DNA from: Akkermansiaceae bacterium UBA7331
GTDB taxonomy: Bacteria > Verrucomicrobiota > Verrucomicrobiia > Verrucomicrobiales > Akkermansiaceae
DNA length: 64,000 nt
Direction: 5' to 3'
Assembly (NCBI GenBank): GCA_002471255.1
Contig: DKPP01000008.1
Span: 16,657-80,656 of the forward strand
Shown: piece by piece, positions 54,922 through 64,000 of the stretch
Numbering within the stretch: the first letter of the stretch is position 1
Layout of the letters: every line of letters starts with the position of its first letter
Made by a program: the position numbers and the translations under genes
The notes under the pieces: generated by a model
Told to the model about the DNA's origin: nothing
The model's database searches: none
Seen by the model: only the letters and a program-made list of their open reading frames with translations

Positions 54922-57588
54922 ATGGCTGTCTTGTTGACCATGAATCCACTTCCTCTAGGTATTACCATTGCTATTACGTTATTATGCGGCATCCCTTATC
55001 AAGGTATGTCTCAAATATCTACTACATCGGCCCAAACCGACGATAGAAATAGCTTATTGAATAATCCTGAAAACGCTTATCTTAAAGCGCATTATGATTC
55101 ACAACAGGCTTTAAAACTCGCGGATGGGGGTAAATACACCGAGGCAATCAACATCATTGATAATGGGTTGATTATTTTGGCCAATATTTCAAAAATGCAC
55201 AAAGATTGGAAACCGAATCTTGTTGCATTTAAAAACAATCAATTCCAAGACTTACGAAAGAAATGGCTCGATCAGGAGCAACAACAGGCTAAAAGCAAAG
55301 TTGTTTTACCCGGAGATAAACCTATCAACAAGCCTCAGGCTGTAAACCAACCGACCGTAAAGCCAAACACCCAATATCTGCCCCCGGGTTATCAAGCAGG
55401 ATCCGGTTATATGCCGGCAGTAGATGATCGTAACGCTATAGCCAATAGCCACGATACGGTTTCAGAAATCATTCGCAATAAAGATATTGAAAACCAAGCT
55501 TTGGTTAGTGCTCTGAAAAAGACTCAAATCAAACTCAAGCAAATGCAAGAGGCACTTGCGAATGCTTCGGTAGGTCAAAACATCTACAAGGAAGAGCTTA
55601 CCAAATACCAAACTCTACTTGCAAAAGAACGACAAACCAACAATGATGTCGTCAAAGATCTTTCCAGTCAAATTAGCAAGCTCGAGACTGCGCTTAAACA
55701 ATCCGAATTAGGGCGCACACAGCTTAAAGAGGACTACGATCGATTACTATTAAGTTTTGAGCAGAATCAACAGCTCCTTAAAACAGTATCGGAAGAACGT
55801 GATGCACTCATCCAAGAAAGAGACCAATTAGCGGCATTAGTCGAACTAAATAGTCCCGAAAAGACCAAAAATCTACTCGATCGCAATCTTACCTTAGCGG
55901 CACAGCTAAAAGACGCTCAAGATAAAATTACCGAATTAGAAACAGCCCAAGCCAATTCAAAGGAACAAGAGAACGTCAATTTACAAGAATTGGAAAAAAC
56001 TCGCACCGAATTAGCTGAGATTAAGCTAAGATTGATTTCCATACGTGATGAAAACATCGGATATCGCAAACGCATCACTGAGCTTAACAATAAATTACTT
56101 AACACGGAAATTGAGTTAAGCAAAACCTCACAAGAGGTAGAAAATGATCCGGTACTTTTGGAAGAGAATAATTTGCTACGCAACACGATTGCTAAACAAC
56201 TTCGCATTCTTTCCGTGCAAGAACAAAGCCGCACGATGCTAATCAACGCATATAAGCGACAAAAATTCAGTGATCCGGAAATGGCTAAAATTTTGAAGTT
56301 GGTTGATGATGAAAATTCCATCAAATTAACTCCTGCAGAGCAAAATTTACTACAAACAGTAGCTAAACAAATCGTCAAGGAAGCCCCTATTTCTGATGAG
56401 CAACAAGCATTATTGCTACAAAAGGAACAAGAGTTAACCGAAGCTAAAACAAAGGCTGACGAGTTAAAACTCAAGCTTGAGGAATTAGCCAAAGCCGCAG
56501 AGAAAAAGGATAAAGAGGCGCAAAAGAAATTGGATGCCATCATGAAATCCACAGAGGCAAAAGCGCAAGAAGTAGCTCAATTAGAACAACAACTAAAAGA
56601 GCAAAAAGATATTGCACAAGGCCAAGCCAACCTCAAGGCGATGTTGGAATATGATGGAGCTCCCAATGAAACTGATGATTTAAGACAAGTCGCTGAACAA
56701 AAAATGAAGGCGGACATTGCAGCATCTTTAGCTTCGGAAGCATTTAGCCAAAAGCGTTATGCAGCCGCAGAGCAACTGTATCGCACCATCATTCAAGATC
56801 AACCCGATCACGTACCTGCTCGCATCAATTTGGGCACCATTCTTTTACAAATCAATTTGGTAGATGAGGCCATCACTCATTTAAAACGTGCTACGGAAAT
56901 TGATAAGGACTCCGTACCTGCTTGGTTTATGTTAGGTGTAGGTCAATATCGTGCCGGATTAGATAAAAGCGCGATGGAATCTTTCCTAGAAACAGTCAAA
57001 ATTGATCCTGCCAATAGCAAGGCATTTGAATACATGGGGATTTTGGAAAGTTGTTCCGGCAACTACAAGAAAGCCATTCAATATTTTGACAAAGCATTAG
57101 ACATTAACGCTCAATCTGCAAATGCATTATTCAATCTTGCATGGGCTCATGCTCACTTAAAAGATAACAATAAAGCAAAGAAAAATTACGATTTAGCCAT
57201 TAAAAACGGAGCTTTACCTGATAAAAACCTTGAATTGATCATGACAGGGCAACGTTCTGTCACTGAACCGATTTCCGAAACGCCAAGTATAGCGGCAGCT
57301 GCAATACAAGCACCTGCATCGGCACCTGCCGATACTGCCGCCGTAGAAACAATTCCGGAAGTTACAAAATCAGATGATAAAGTTCCTTTTGCTGACCAGT
57401 TGCCTACCATGACTCCCTCGGTAGCACAAGCACAGGAAGCAGCTCAAGAAACAAAACCAAACACGGCTGTAGCTCCCGAAAAGACGGATAAAGTCGACGA
57501 GCAACCCAAAAAAGTAATTGAAAACAACAAAGAGCCGGAGAAAAAAGACGAACCGGCTCCACGTAAACGCAGATTTCGTATCGGATAA
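54922..57588 (+). CDS. Large exported coiled-coil and TPR protein
   Basis: 888 aa. The N-terminal hydrophobic signal (LGITIAITLLCGIPYQGMSQ) predicts export; an inner ATG at 54940 would give a shorter signal. Residues about 190-600 are a long coiled coil (Glu/Lys/Gln-rich heptads). Residues about 610-770 carry at least three TPR units (YAAAEQLYRTIIQDQPDHVP, ALDINAQSANALFNLAWAHA). The tail is Pro/Glu/Lys-rich and ends PAPRKRRFRIG. It suggests a periplasmic scaffold, but no function can be assigned. Confidence 0.8.
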   Translation: MAVLLTMNPLPLGITIAITLLCGIPYQGMSQISTTSAQTDDRNSLLNNPENAYLKAHYDSQQALKLADGGKYTEAINIIDNGLIILANISKMHKDWKPNLVAFKNNQFQDLRKKWLDQEQQQAKSKVVLPGDKPINKPQAVNQPTVKPNTQYLPPGYQAGSGYMPAVDDRNAIANSHDTVSEIIRNKDIENQALVSALKKTQIKLKQMQEALANASVGQNIYKEELTKYQTLLAKERQTNNDVVKDLSSQISKLETALKQSELGRTQLKEDYDRLLLSFEQNQQLLKTVSEERDALIQERDQLAALVELNSPEKTKNLLDRNLTLAAQLKDAQDKITELETAQANSKEQENVNLQELEKTRTELAEIKLRLISIRDENIGYRKRITELNNKLLNTEIELSKTSQEVENDPVLLEENNLLRNTIAKQLRILSVQEQSRTMLINAYKRQKFSDPEMAKILKLVDDENSIKLTPAEQNLLQTVAKQIVKEAPISDEQQALLLQKEQELTEAKTKADELKLKLEELAKAAEKKDKEAQKKLDAIMKSTEAKAQEVAQLEQQLKEQKDIAQGQANLKAMLEYDGAPNETDDLRQVAEQKMKADIAASLASEAFSQKRYAAAEQLYRTIIQDQPDHVPARINLGTILLQINLVDEAITHLKRATEIDKDSVPAWFMLGVGQYRAGLDKSAMESFLETVKIDPANSKAFEYMGILESCSGNYKKAIQYFDKALDINAQSANALFNLAWAHAHLKDNNKAKKNYDLAIKNGALPDKNLELIMTGQRSVTEPISETPSIAAAAIQAPASAPADTAAVETIPEVTKSDDKVPFADQLPTMTPSVAQAQEAAQETKPNTAVAPEKTDKVDEQPKKVIENNKEPEKKDEPAPRKRRFRIG

Positions 57589-57609
57589 GGATTTTTTCAC
57601 TTTTACATT

Positions 57610-58461
57610 ATGCAAACAATAGGAATTTTAGGTTTGGGTATTATTGGCACCGGCATTGCCAAGCACATTGAGCAACTAGGTCATTCGGTAATCGTGTGGA
57701 ATAGAACACCTCAATCGGGGTGGAATCATTATGCAGACACACCAGGTGACGTAGCACAACAAAGCAAAATCATCGCCTTATATTTAAAAGATAGAAATGC
57801 GTGCTTAGAAGTGTTTAATCAATTAAAACCTGCACTTACTCCTGAGCATACCATTATCAACCACTCTACTATTGATTTAGCCACCTGCATGAAGTTGGCA
57901 CAAGAATGCCAAGCAATTGGTTGTACTTATGTGGACGCTCCTTTTACCGGATCAAAAAATCCGGCAGCCCAAGGTCAATTAGTGTATTATGTAGGTACGG
58001 ATGAAACCACCCTTGCACGTATTAAACCTATTTTAGAACTTAGCTCTAAAGCTATCGTGCCTACCGGGCCGATTGGTTCTGCCACCGTGCTTAAATTGGT
58101 AACAAACATGATTTCAGCTTCTATGGTGCAAGTGCTTTCGGAGGCACTAGCCATTACCAACGCATACGGAATGGATGCCGACCTTTTGCTTGAGGCTATG
58201 GAAAATAACGTAGTAATTTCACCTTTAGCGAAATTTAAGCTCCCATTCATGCAAGAAAAAGATTTTGGCACCCATTTCTCATTAGATAATATGAGAAAAG
58301 ATGGCACCTACGCATTAGAACTGGCAGCTGATAAGGGAATCATACCTCCTTCTTGCCAACTCGTATCATCGATTATGACTCGTTTGTGTGCAGAGGGAAA
58401 AGCGGATTGGGATTTCTCATGCCTAGCCTCACAATTCGAAGAGCAGAATAAATCACTATAA
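57610..58461 (+). CDS. NAD(P)-dependent beta-hydroxyacid dehydrogenase
   Basis: 3-hydroxyisobutyrate / tartronate-semialdehyde reductase superfamily. Cofactor motif GILGLGIIGTGIAKHIEQLG, substrate block YVDAPFTGSKNPAAQGQLVY (DAPxxG) and the catalytic lysine in TVLKLVTNMI are present. At 283 aa it is normal. The actual acid oxidised is not predictable (candidates include 2-hydroxymethylglutarate or succinic-semialdehyde reductase activity). It follows the TPR gene after 21 bases and precedes the next by 5, so the three likely form an operon. Confidence 0.88.
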   Translation: MQTIGILGLGIIGTGIAKHIEQLGHSVIVWNRTPQSGWNHYADTPGDVAQQSKIIALYLKDRNACLEVFNQLKPALTPEHTIINHSTIDLATCMKLAQECQAIGCTYVDAPFTGSKNPAAQGQLVYYVGTDETTLARIKPILELSSKAIVPTGPIGSATVLKLVTNMISASMVQVLSEALAITNAYGMDADLLLEAMENNVVISPLAKFKLPFMQEKDFGTHFSLDNMRKDGTYALELAADKGIIPPSCQLVSSIMTRLCAEGKADWDFSCLASQFEEQNKSL

Positions 58462-58466
58462 CATCT

Positions 58467-60107
58467 ATGCTCAAATATCCATCACTGTTGATAGCTTTAT
58501 CCATTTCCCCTCTTTGGGGAAATGTTGCCGGTGAATTGGAAAGAGCCGATGAAGCCCTCCTTAACGAAGAGGCCATCTTGATTGAATCATTCAATCATGT
58601 TTCAGACTCATCTGATGAGGAAATTGATGAATCGCAAAGTAATGTGAGACCGGTCAATCCGGGAAATCAACCTAAACCTAACAATGAGGCTGTCGCACCG
58701 CCTATTCCTCCGCAAGATTTGGAGCTGAAAAATATTCCCTCTACAGCAACTCCACCAACAGGACAGCAAGCATCAGCTGACGGCATAGTCACTGAAGCCA
58801 CAAAGAAAAATTATACCAGTACGTCTTCATCTCGACAATTTTTAGTTTCCGGTAAAGAACCTATTGTCTGTAGTGCCATATCCGTCAAAGCGGAAGAATT
58901 AAAAAAATCCTTATTTAAAATCCTCAAATTACCACCTGAATGGAAATCGACTATTCACATTCATTTAGTTGGAAAAAAAGGAGAACTTCCACCCCCAAAT
59001 CCGATTCGCACTCAAACATTGTTAGATGACGGCGATTTGTACTATCACATTTACGTTCATGCCGGTAGAGGTGTAAATATTGAAAAACTCAACCAAGCGA
59101 TTATCACTACCTTGATGTATGAAATTACCCTTAGGAATATTCCTACGGAATCGCTACCTGAAAACGTAGAATTACCTCCTTGGTTACAAATAGGCATCGA
59201 ACAAGCCATTTTGTGGGATACGGATCAAGCCGACCGCAGTTTCTACGCTACGATGTTTAATAACAATAGCATTATCGACATCCAAAAATTATTAACAATT
59301 AAATCTCCTAGCACCGAACTAGATGCCACCACGTACACAACCTACAAGGCATCCGCAGGAGCGTTAATTTTATGTCTTTTGCGCCAAAATAATGGTCAAG
59401 AGGGGATGAAATCTATTTTAAATGAGGCAATCATGGGGTCGGAAGATTCTGAGAACTTAATCAAACGAAACTTTCCGCAATTAAATTTAACGCCCACATC
59501 TTTGCATAAATGGTGGTCTCTCCAAATGGCGCAAATGGCTACAGCGCCACTGACTGAAACACACAATATTCCCGATACGGATAAAAGGTTAAGTGAAGCT
59601 TTGCAGGTATTTAACTATAATCCGACGACTCGAACGACCCAAGTTATCTCACTAGAAAACCTCAATGCCCTAGCAGCCATACCTGATCTTGATAATCAGT
59701 TAAAAGAGGTTAGTAATAATTTGGTGCATACAAGTAGAAGAGCTTTTCCTGCCTATCAGCCGATTATTGTGGAATATGCTAAATTTGTAGCATTGTTACA
59801 GGCAAAAAAAATTACACCCCATGATGGCGAAAAACGCTTAGCTCAATTAAAAGAGTTACGTGAAAAGTTACTTCAAACAGCTGTTCAAGTACGTGATTAT
59901 ATGGACTGGTATGAGATTACCACCAAAACATCCAATCCAAGTACATTTGATTCTTATTTAAGAACCATGAGCATTCTTCGTTCTCAAAACTCATCACCAA
60001 ACACTCCTTTAAGCCAGTACTTGGAAGATATAGAAAAACTCCACACTCAACCGGCACAATCAAAATTACCTAAATTACACCCATCTTATACTCCCAAAGA
60101 AGATTAA
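58467..60107 (+). CDS. Exported probable pseudo-peptidase (peptidase_MA-like fold)
   Basis: Signal peptide (MLKYPSLLIALSISPLWGNV), a Pro/Asn-rich linker to about residue 125, then a gluzincin-like domain. The order of features fits peptidase_MA proteins: a helix where HExxH should be, then PPWLQIGIEQA in place of PxWLxEGLAE, then a helical SAGALILCLLRQNNGQEGMK block. The zinc histidines are missing (the helix reads MYEITLRN), so it should not be a protease. The C-terminal half is helical and unassigned. Confidence 0.55.
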   Translation: MLKYPSLLIALSISPLWGNVAGELERADEALLNEEAILIESFNHVSDSSDEEIDESQSNVRPVNPGNQPKPNNEAVAPPIPPQDLELKNIPSTATPPTGQQASADGIVTEATKKNYTSTSSSRQFLVSGKEPIVCSAISVKAEELKKSLFKILKLPPEWKSTIHIHLVGKKGELPPPNPIRTQTLLDDGDLYYHIYVHAGRGVNIEKLNQAIITTLMYEITLRNIPTESLPENVELPPWLQIGIEQAILWDTDQADRSFYATMFNNNSIIDIQKLLTIKSPSTELDATTYTTYKASAGALILCLLRQNNGQEGMKSILNEAIMGSEDSENLIKRNFPQLNLTPTSLHKWWSLQMAQMATAPLTETHNIPDTDKRLSEALQVFNYNPTTRTTQVISLENLNALAAIPDLDNQLKEVSNNLVHTSRRAFPAYQPIIVEYAKFVALLQAKKITPHDGEKRLAQLKELREKLLQTAVQVRDYMDWYEITTKTSNPSTFDSYLRTMSILRSQNSSPNTPLSQYLEDIEKLHTQPAQSKLPKLHPSYTPKED

Positions 60108-60151
60108 ATATCTTAATCTACCCCATATCTAAAACACAATAAAACTCTCTC

Positions 60152-60397
60152 ATGTTAAATATTCCTCACATCATAGCATTCGTAGGAGCTCCTTTGGAGG
60201 CTCTCGTATTAGCCATTTTAGGTAGCTTTTGCATTTTTCTTTATTACCTTTTTCATCGAGCTTCGAAAAAGGCATTTCCTATGACTTGGGGGAGACTTAT
60301 TGTCATTTTCTTATTCAATTTCTTAGGGCTATTTATTATTACAATTTTAAACTTGTTAAAAATAGCAAAAAGTGGTCAGAATAAACCGAAAAACTAA
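60152..60397 (+). CDS. Small two-helix membrane protein, 81 aa
   Basis: Two hydrophobic segments (GAPLEALVLAILGSFCIFLY and LIVIFLFNFLGLFIITILNL) joined by a basic loop (HRASKKAFPMTWGR) and ending in a basic tail. No family is assigned. It begins 44 bases after the pseudo-peptidase gene, so it is possibly in the same transcript. Confidence 0.6.
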   Translation: MLNIPHIIAFVGAPLEALVLAILGSFCIFLYYLFHRASKKAFPMTWGRLIVIFLFNFLGLFIITILNLLKIAKSGQNKPKN

Positions 60398-60549
60398 AGT
60401 TCGGTTGACTCATCACTATCTGAAAATTTGATTTGGCACCACATTGCATCAAAATAAATAATTACCGAAAAGCTCGGGGTTTTGCATATTTATGATGTAG
60501 TCTGTGTGATATAGATAGGATCCTTTCACCTATTGAATTCTAAAATACA

Positions 60550-61647
60550 ATGAAAATAAAATACATAACTGCCCTCTTAATTTGTGCTAATACTACTATG
60601 TATATTGGTGCACCTATAGCATTAGGGGAAACAACATCTGAAACTATTTCTGTTCATGATAAAATCATTCAGGATCATTTTGTATGCTTACAGGCATTTA
60701 AAGAAAAGGTCATAGCTGACCCCGATAAGACAACAGATTTTTTGCTTTCTTTGGATGATTGGCAAAAGAAACAGCCACTTGCATGTAGAATTATTGAATA
60801 TCTTCCTCTAGATAAAAAAATTCCGGCACTTCATTCTCTTTTAATTGCTTGCAAGGACGGCAAAATAGAGCCGCAATTGGTAGCGCCCTTTTTTGATTCA
60901 GTTGAGAGTGATTATTATAAGGACCTACCTCCTAATATGCAAATGGCTTACCATCATTATGTACCGGACATCAATAATTTGTATCAAACAGCAAAAATAA
61001 CGTTTGCCGGTAATAAGGAGCTTGAGGCTAAGTTTGAAGATATTCTATCAGGTGAGTACCGCCATAGAAATATGGCCGATTGCTGTATTATTCGTTTGCC
61101 ATTAAGAAGTATTCCTTTTATTGCTCCTCATAAAGGCTATTGGGCTAGTCTGCCTATGGAAAAATCTTATTCATATGATGAACAGGTCCGGCTTATTCAA
61201 GAATACGCCAAGGCACTGGATAAGGTTTATCTAGCATTGATGAATATTACTCGCAATGAGATTTCTAAAGAGCAAGGAATAAAACTCTTAAACGAATCTA
61301 TCGATCAGCTGGAAATGCCTAAAAAGGCTTTACAAAAGCTTCGTCCAATTAAAAATGACGCTGATCAGGCAAATTTACTTTTGACTTATCTTGATGAATT
61401 AACAGTAATTCCTTTTAAATACCTAGATGAATTGAATACGACCTCACGAAACGAAGATTTGGAAGAAATTTCTAAAAAAATTGATTTTAAAATGTTAACT
61501 TATCCCGATTGCTACCTTTTGGAATGGATTATGTCACAGCCTTTGCCAAAATTAGACGGACCAAAAGTGAAACAACTCGCAAAAGAAAAAGCTGAAAAGA
61601 ACAAGTTAGCAGAAGAGCATAAGAAATCACTCAATTCATTCCAATAA
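60550..61647 (+). CDS. Exported orphan, tandem family D copy 1
   Basis: Signal peptide (YITALLICANTTMYIGAPIA), then about 340 mostly helical residues. Family blocks shared with the next two genes: ACRIIEYLPLDKKIPALHSL, YYVP/HYVPDINNLY, FEDILSGEYR, HKGYWASLP, YPDCYLLEWI. The mature protein is soluble, without repeats or known motifs. No cysteine pattern or catalytic triad can be proposed. The C-terminus ends HKKSLNSFQ, matching copy 2. Function unknown. Confidence 0.7.
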   Translation: MKIKYITALLICANTTMYIGAPIALGETTSETISVHDKIIQDHFVCLQAFKEKVIADPDKTTDFLLSLDDWQKKQPLACRIIEYLPLDKKIPALHSLLIACKDGKIEPQLVAPFFDSVESDYYKDLPPNMQMAYHHYVPDINNLYQTAKITFAGNKELEAKFEDILSGEYRHRNMADCCIIRLPLRSIPFIAPHKGYWASLPMEKSYSYDEQVRLIQEYAKALDKVYLALMNITRNEISKEQGIKLLNESIDQLEMPKKALQKLRPIKNDADQANLLLTYLDELTVIPFKYLDELNTTSRNEDLEEISKKIDFKMLTYPDCYLLEWIMSQPLPKLDGPKVKQLAKEKAEKNKLAEEHKKSLNSFQ

Positions 61648-61702
61648 GAGAGATTTTATAAAAATATAGACACTGGTTGTCTCTAAACCGAACCTCATCA
61701 TA

Positions 61703-61740
61703 CAAGCCGGAAGTGAATCTTCATTTCCGGCTTGATTTCT
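61703..61740 (+). terminator. Terminator between family D copies 1 and 2
   Basis: CAAGCCGGAAGTGAA (61703-61717) pairs with TTCATTTCCGGCTTG (61720-61734), with one G-T pair, followed by ATTTCT. Confidence 0.8.
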
Positions 61741-61782
61741 CTATTTTGGTAGTGTAGATATTAACGATATAACTCCATTAAA

Positions 61783-62838
61783 ATGAGACATTACTATCAA
61801 ATATTACTATTTTTCCCTCTGCTTTTTTGCTCTCAAACAATGAGTGCAGAGCATGTTCTCCCCGAAATGACCGGTTTAAAGATATATAGAAGCAATTTAG
61901 AAAGCTTTAAAAACTCGATTACCAAAGATCCTAGTAAAACGGCAGAGCTTTTCCTTTCAAATGATCTTCTGAAAAAAGATACCGAGGCTGCCTGCCGAAT
62001 TGTTAATGACTTGCCTCTTAAACTCAGACTGGAGGCGCTTAATTCCATTTTAGATGCTTGCAAAAATAATCAATTGGCTATTCATCATGCTTTTAGGTTT
62101 TTCTCCATAGAAAAAGGTGATTCTTTTGAGGTAGCTCCACCAAATATGATCTTGGCATGTAATTATTACGTTCCTAGTATTAACAAGCTGTATAAAAAGG
62201 CGAAAACAGTTTTTGCTACAAATGATTATATGTCTAGTGAGCTCGATGATATTCTTTCAGGAAAATTTCGAAGAAACATGATTAACATTGCTTGCCAAGA
62301 TCCGGATTCTTTAGGCCAAATTCCATTTTTATCACCCAATAAAGGTTATTGGGCAAGCTTGCCATCGGATAAACAATATTCTTATAACGAGCAGTTAAAA
62401 ATCATTGATGATCACGTTCGCTTAATCAATGATTTTCAACAATGTCGGATGAATATTTTAGAAAACAAAATTGATGAGGAAAAAGGTATTATTATGCTCA
62501 ATGACTTAATCAATAAAATGAAACGATTAATTCCTCAATTTGAAAATTTGCGACCTTTACCCAATCACGAAGAGCAAGCCTTGCTTATGAAGAAATATAT
62601 GGATGAGATTAGTTATGCTTTTTGGAAACGGTCGAAACAAATTCATCAGCTCAAGTTAGCGAAACCTCAAAATGAATTGCTAAATCAGTTGAGAGCCCAA
62701 TATGCAAAGCTTGCTTACCCGGACTGTTATTTATCGGAATGGATAGTATCTAAACCACTATCGTTAAAAGAAAGATATGGACCCAAAATGTTAAAATTCT
62801 TGGACGATTGTCAAAAATCACTCAATTCATCCCAATAA
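61783..62838 (+). CDS. Exported orphan, tandem family D copy 2
   Basis: Signal peptide (YYQILLFFPLLFCSQTMSA). It carries all the family blocks: ACRIVNDLPLKLRLEALNSI, NYYVPSINKLYKKAKTVF, LDDILSGKFRR, NKGYWASLPSDKQYSYNEQ, YPDCYLSEWIVSKPL. It is closest to copy 3 in the first 100 residues and shares its upstream intergenic sequence with copy 3, so copies 2 and 3 separated most recently. Function unknown. Confidence 0.7.
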   Translation: MRHYYQILLFFPLLFCSQTMSAEHVLPEMTGLKIYRSNLESFKNSITKDPSKTAELFLSNDLLKKDTEAACRIVNDLPLKLRLEALNSILDACKNNQLAIHHAFRFFSIEKGDSFEVAPPNMILACNYYVPSINKLYKKAKTVFATNDYMSSELDDILSGKFRRNMINIACQDPDSLGQIPFLSPNKGYWASLPSDKQYSYNEQLKIIDDHVRLINDFQQCRMNILENKIDEEKGIIMLNDLINKMKRLIPQFENLRPLPNHEEQALLMKKYMDEISYAFWKRSKQIHQLKLAKPQNELLNQLRAQYAKLAYPDCYLSEWIVSKPLSLKERYGPKMLKFLDDCQKSLNSSQ

Positions 62839-62892
62839 AAGAAATTTCATAAAAATATAGAAATTGGCCACACCAAACAGGACCTCATTATG

Positions 62893-62930
62893 CAAGCCGG
62901 AAGTGAAGATTCACTTCCTGCTTGATTCTT
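62893..62930 (+). terminator. Terminator between family D copies 2 and 3
   Basis: CAAGCCGGAAGTGAA (62893-62907) pairs with TTCACTTCCTGCTTG (62910-62924) with one mismatch. It is a duplicate of the hairpin at 61703. Confidence 0.75.
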
Positions 62931-62972
62931 CTATTTGAGCAGCGTAAACATTAGCCATATAACTCAATTAAA

Positions 62973-64000
62973 ATGAAACATTTCTACAAAATACTACTAT
63001 TCTTCCCTCTGTCTCTTTGCTCTCCAGCAATGGCATCGGAGCAAATTCCTCCCCCTAGTGCTAAGTTGAATGATTTTAAAAATATCTTAGATAATTTTAA
63101 AGACTCGATTACTCAAGATCCTACTAAAACGGCAGAGTTTTTCCTTTCAAATGCTCTTCTGAAAAAAGATTCTGAAGCTGTCTGCCGCATAGTTGAGTAT
63201 TTGCCCTTAGAGAAAAAACTCATAGCACTTAACTCCATTTTAGATGCTTGCGAAGAAAAAAAAATAGGGGTTACTGATGCCGGTAAATTTTTTCAATCCG
63301 AGCCAGCGAATCATTATGTTGTAGTTGCTCCAAACATGCAGTTGGCTTGCAATTATTATGTACCGACAATCAATCGATTGTTCCAAAAGGCTAAAAGAAT
63401 TTTTTCATCAAATGAACACATCAGTCGTGAAATGGAATATATTTTAAATGGTCAATATCGAAAAGACTTGATGACTACTGTTTGTACTAGCCCTTTTTAT
63501 ATAGAAAGCATTCCTTTCTTGTCTCCAAATAAAGGTTTTTGGGCCAGTTTACCATCTAACAAAACTTATTCTTTTGAGGAGCAATCAGCTATGATTAGTC
63601 AATATGCCAAGCATTTAGATTCTACTTTAAAATCGATATTCATAGCTTCTGGAAATGATAAGGAATCAAAATCGGCTATAAAAATAATTAATGAAAACAT
63701 CATAGAGCTGAAGTCATTAGCAAGAAAATTAGAAGATATTCGTCCGATAAATGATCAAAAAACACAAAATCAATTAATTAATCAATACTTGGATGATTTA
63801 TCATATGTCTTTTGTGAAAATAGTTTTGATTGGGCTAAACTAAAATCTACAAAAACTCAACAAACATTGGCGAAACAATTGGAGCCATTGCTTTATCCTG
63901 ACTGCTATTTATTGGAATGGGCAGTCAATGAACCACTTGATTCAGAAGTAAGGAATTGTTTAAAAACAAATAAACTACTAAAAGATAATTTAATAAAACA
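62973..64000 (+). CDS. Exported orphan, tandem family D copy 3 (runs off the window)
   Basis: An ATG at 62973 opens a signal peptide (FYKILLFFPLSLCSPAMA) and a frame that is open to the last base of the window. At least 342 residues are present, including VCRIVEYLPLEKKLIALNSI, NYYVPTINRLFQKAKRIF, NKGFWASLPSNKTYSFEEQ and YPDCYLLEWAVNEPL. By comparison with copies 1 and 2 only a short tail should be missing. Function unknown. Confidence 0.7.
   Translation, partial: MKHFYKILLFFPLSLCSPAMASEQIPPPSAKLNDFKNILDNFKDSITQDPTKTAEFFLSNALLKKDSEAVCRIVEYLPLEKKLIALNSILDACEEKKIGVTDAGKFFQSEPANHYVVVAPNMQLACNYYVPTINRLFQKAKRIFSSNEHISREMEYILNGQYRKDLMTTVCTSPFYIESIPFLSPNKGFWASLPSNKTYSFEEQSAMISQYAKHLDSTLKSIFIASGNDKESKSAIKIINENIIELKSLARKLEDIRPINDQKTQNQLINQYLDDLSYVFCENSFDWAKLKSTKTQQTLAKQLEPLLYPDCYLLEWAVNEPLDSEVRNCLKTNKLLKDNLIK

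Overview
The window looks like a chromosome segment of a host-associated verrucomicrobial bacterium (Akkermansia-like order). I base this on a PEP-CTERM protein with a VPEP...RRRRF tail, a long SecA with an enlarged mid-region, and two secreted enzymes of N-acetylgalactosamine-type glycan families (GH109 and GH123-like). Most start codons have no Shine-Dalgarno motif in front. The assignment is an inference: no rRNA gene is present.

Layout. 1-8.9 kb: tRNA-Thr, secA, an argA-like acetyltransferase, a DUF418 membrane protein, tRNA-Arg(ACG) and a secreted GH123-like enzyme. 9.2-10.5 kb: a REP-associated (RAYT) transposase between near-identical inverted repeats. 10.5-14.5 kb: gdhA and small housekeeping or repair genes (Nim-like flavoprotein, YcxB-like, Nudix, AlkD-like). 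14.5-24.8 kb: an AT-rich accessory island, almost all on the minus strand, of exported or membrane orphan proteins. It has three tandem paralogue pairs, a decayed IS982-like transposase, a paralogue broken by one stop codon, and micro-ORFs. 25.2-30.1 kb: rhodanese, RlmI-like methyltransferase, Tat-exported GH109 enzyme, alanine/glycine symporter. 30.3-37.5 kb: a GC-richer Type I restriction-modification operon (hsdM-hsdS-hsdR) with a divergent HrgA-like putative nuclease. 37.9-46.7 kb: PEP-CTERM protein, tRNA-Arg(CCT), MFS transporter, mntP, rarA, a beta-CASP ribonuclease-tmk pair, and a Ser/Thr kinase behind a second, catalytically degenerate HrgA-like gene. 46.9-48.6 kb: two tRNA-Leu genes around an AT-rich DUF2971 gene. 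48.7-58.5 kb: ymdB-tcdA-lipoprotein operon, usp, trpS, an M50 protease, proS, a large coiled-coil/TPR protein and a beta-hydroxyacid dehydrogenase. 58.5-64 kb: a probable pseudo-peptidase, a small membrane protein, and three tandem copies of a secreted orphan family; the third copy runs off the window.

How it fits together. The core genes serve translation, secretion, nitrogen metabolism and DNA maintenance. GH109, GH123-like, the symporter and GDH fit growth on host glycans and amino acids. Accessory content has three layers: restriction defence, mobile remnants, and lineage-specific families of exported proteins duplicated in tandem. The most unusual observation is that the HrgA-like protein beside the Type I system and the protein encoded just upstream of the kinase appear to be homologues. 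Only the first keeps the PD-(D/E)XK-type residues.
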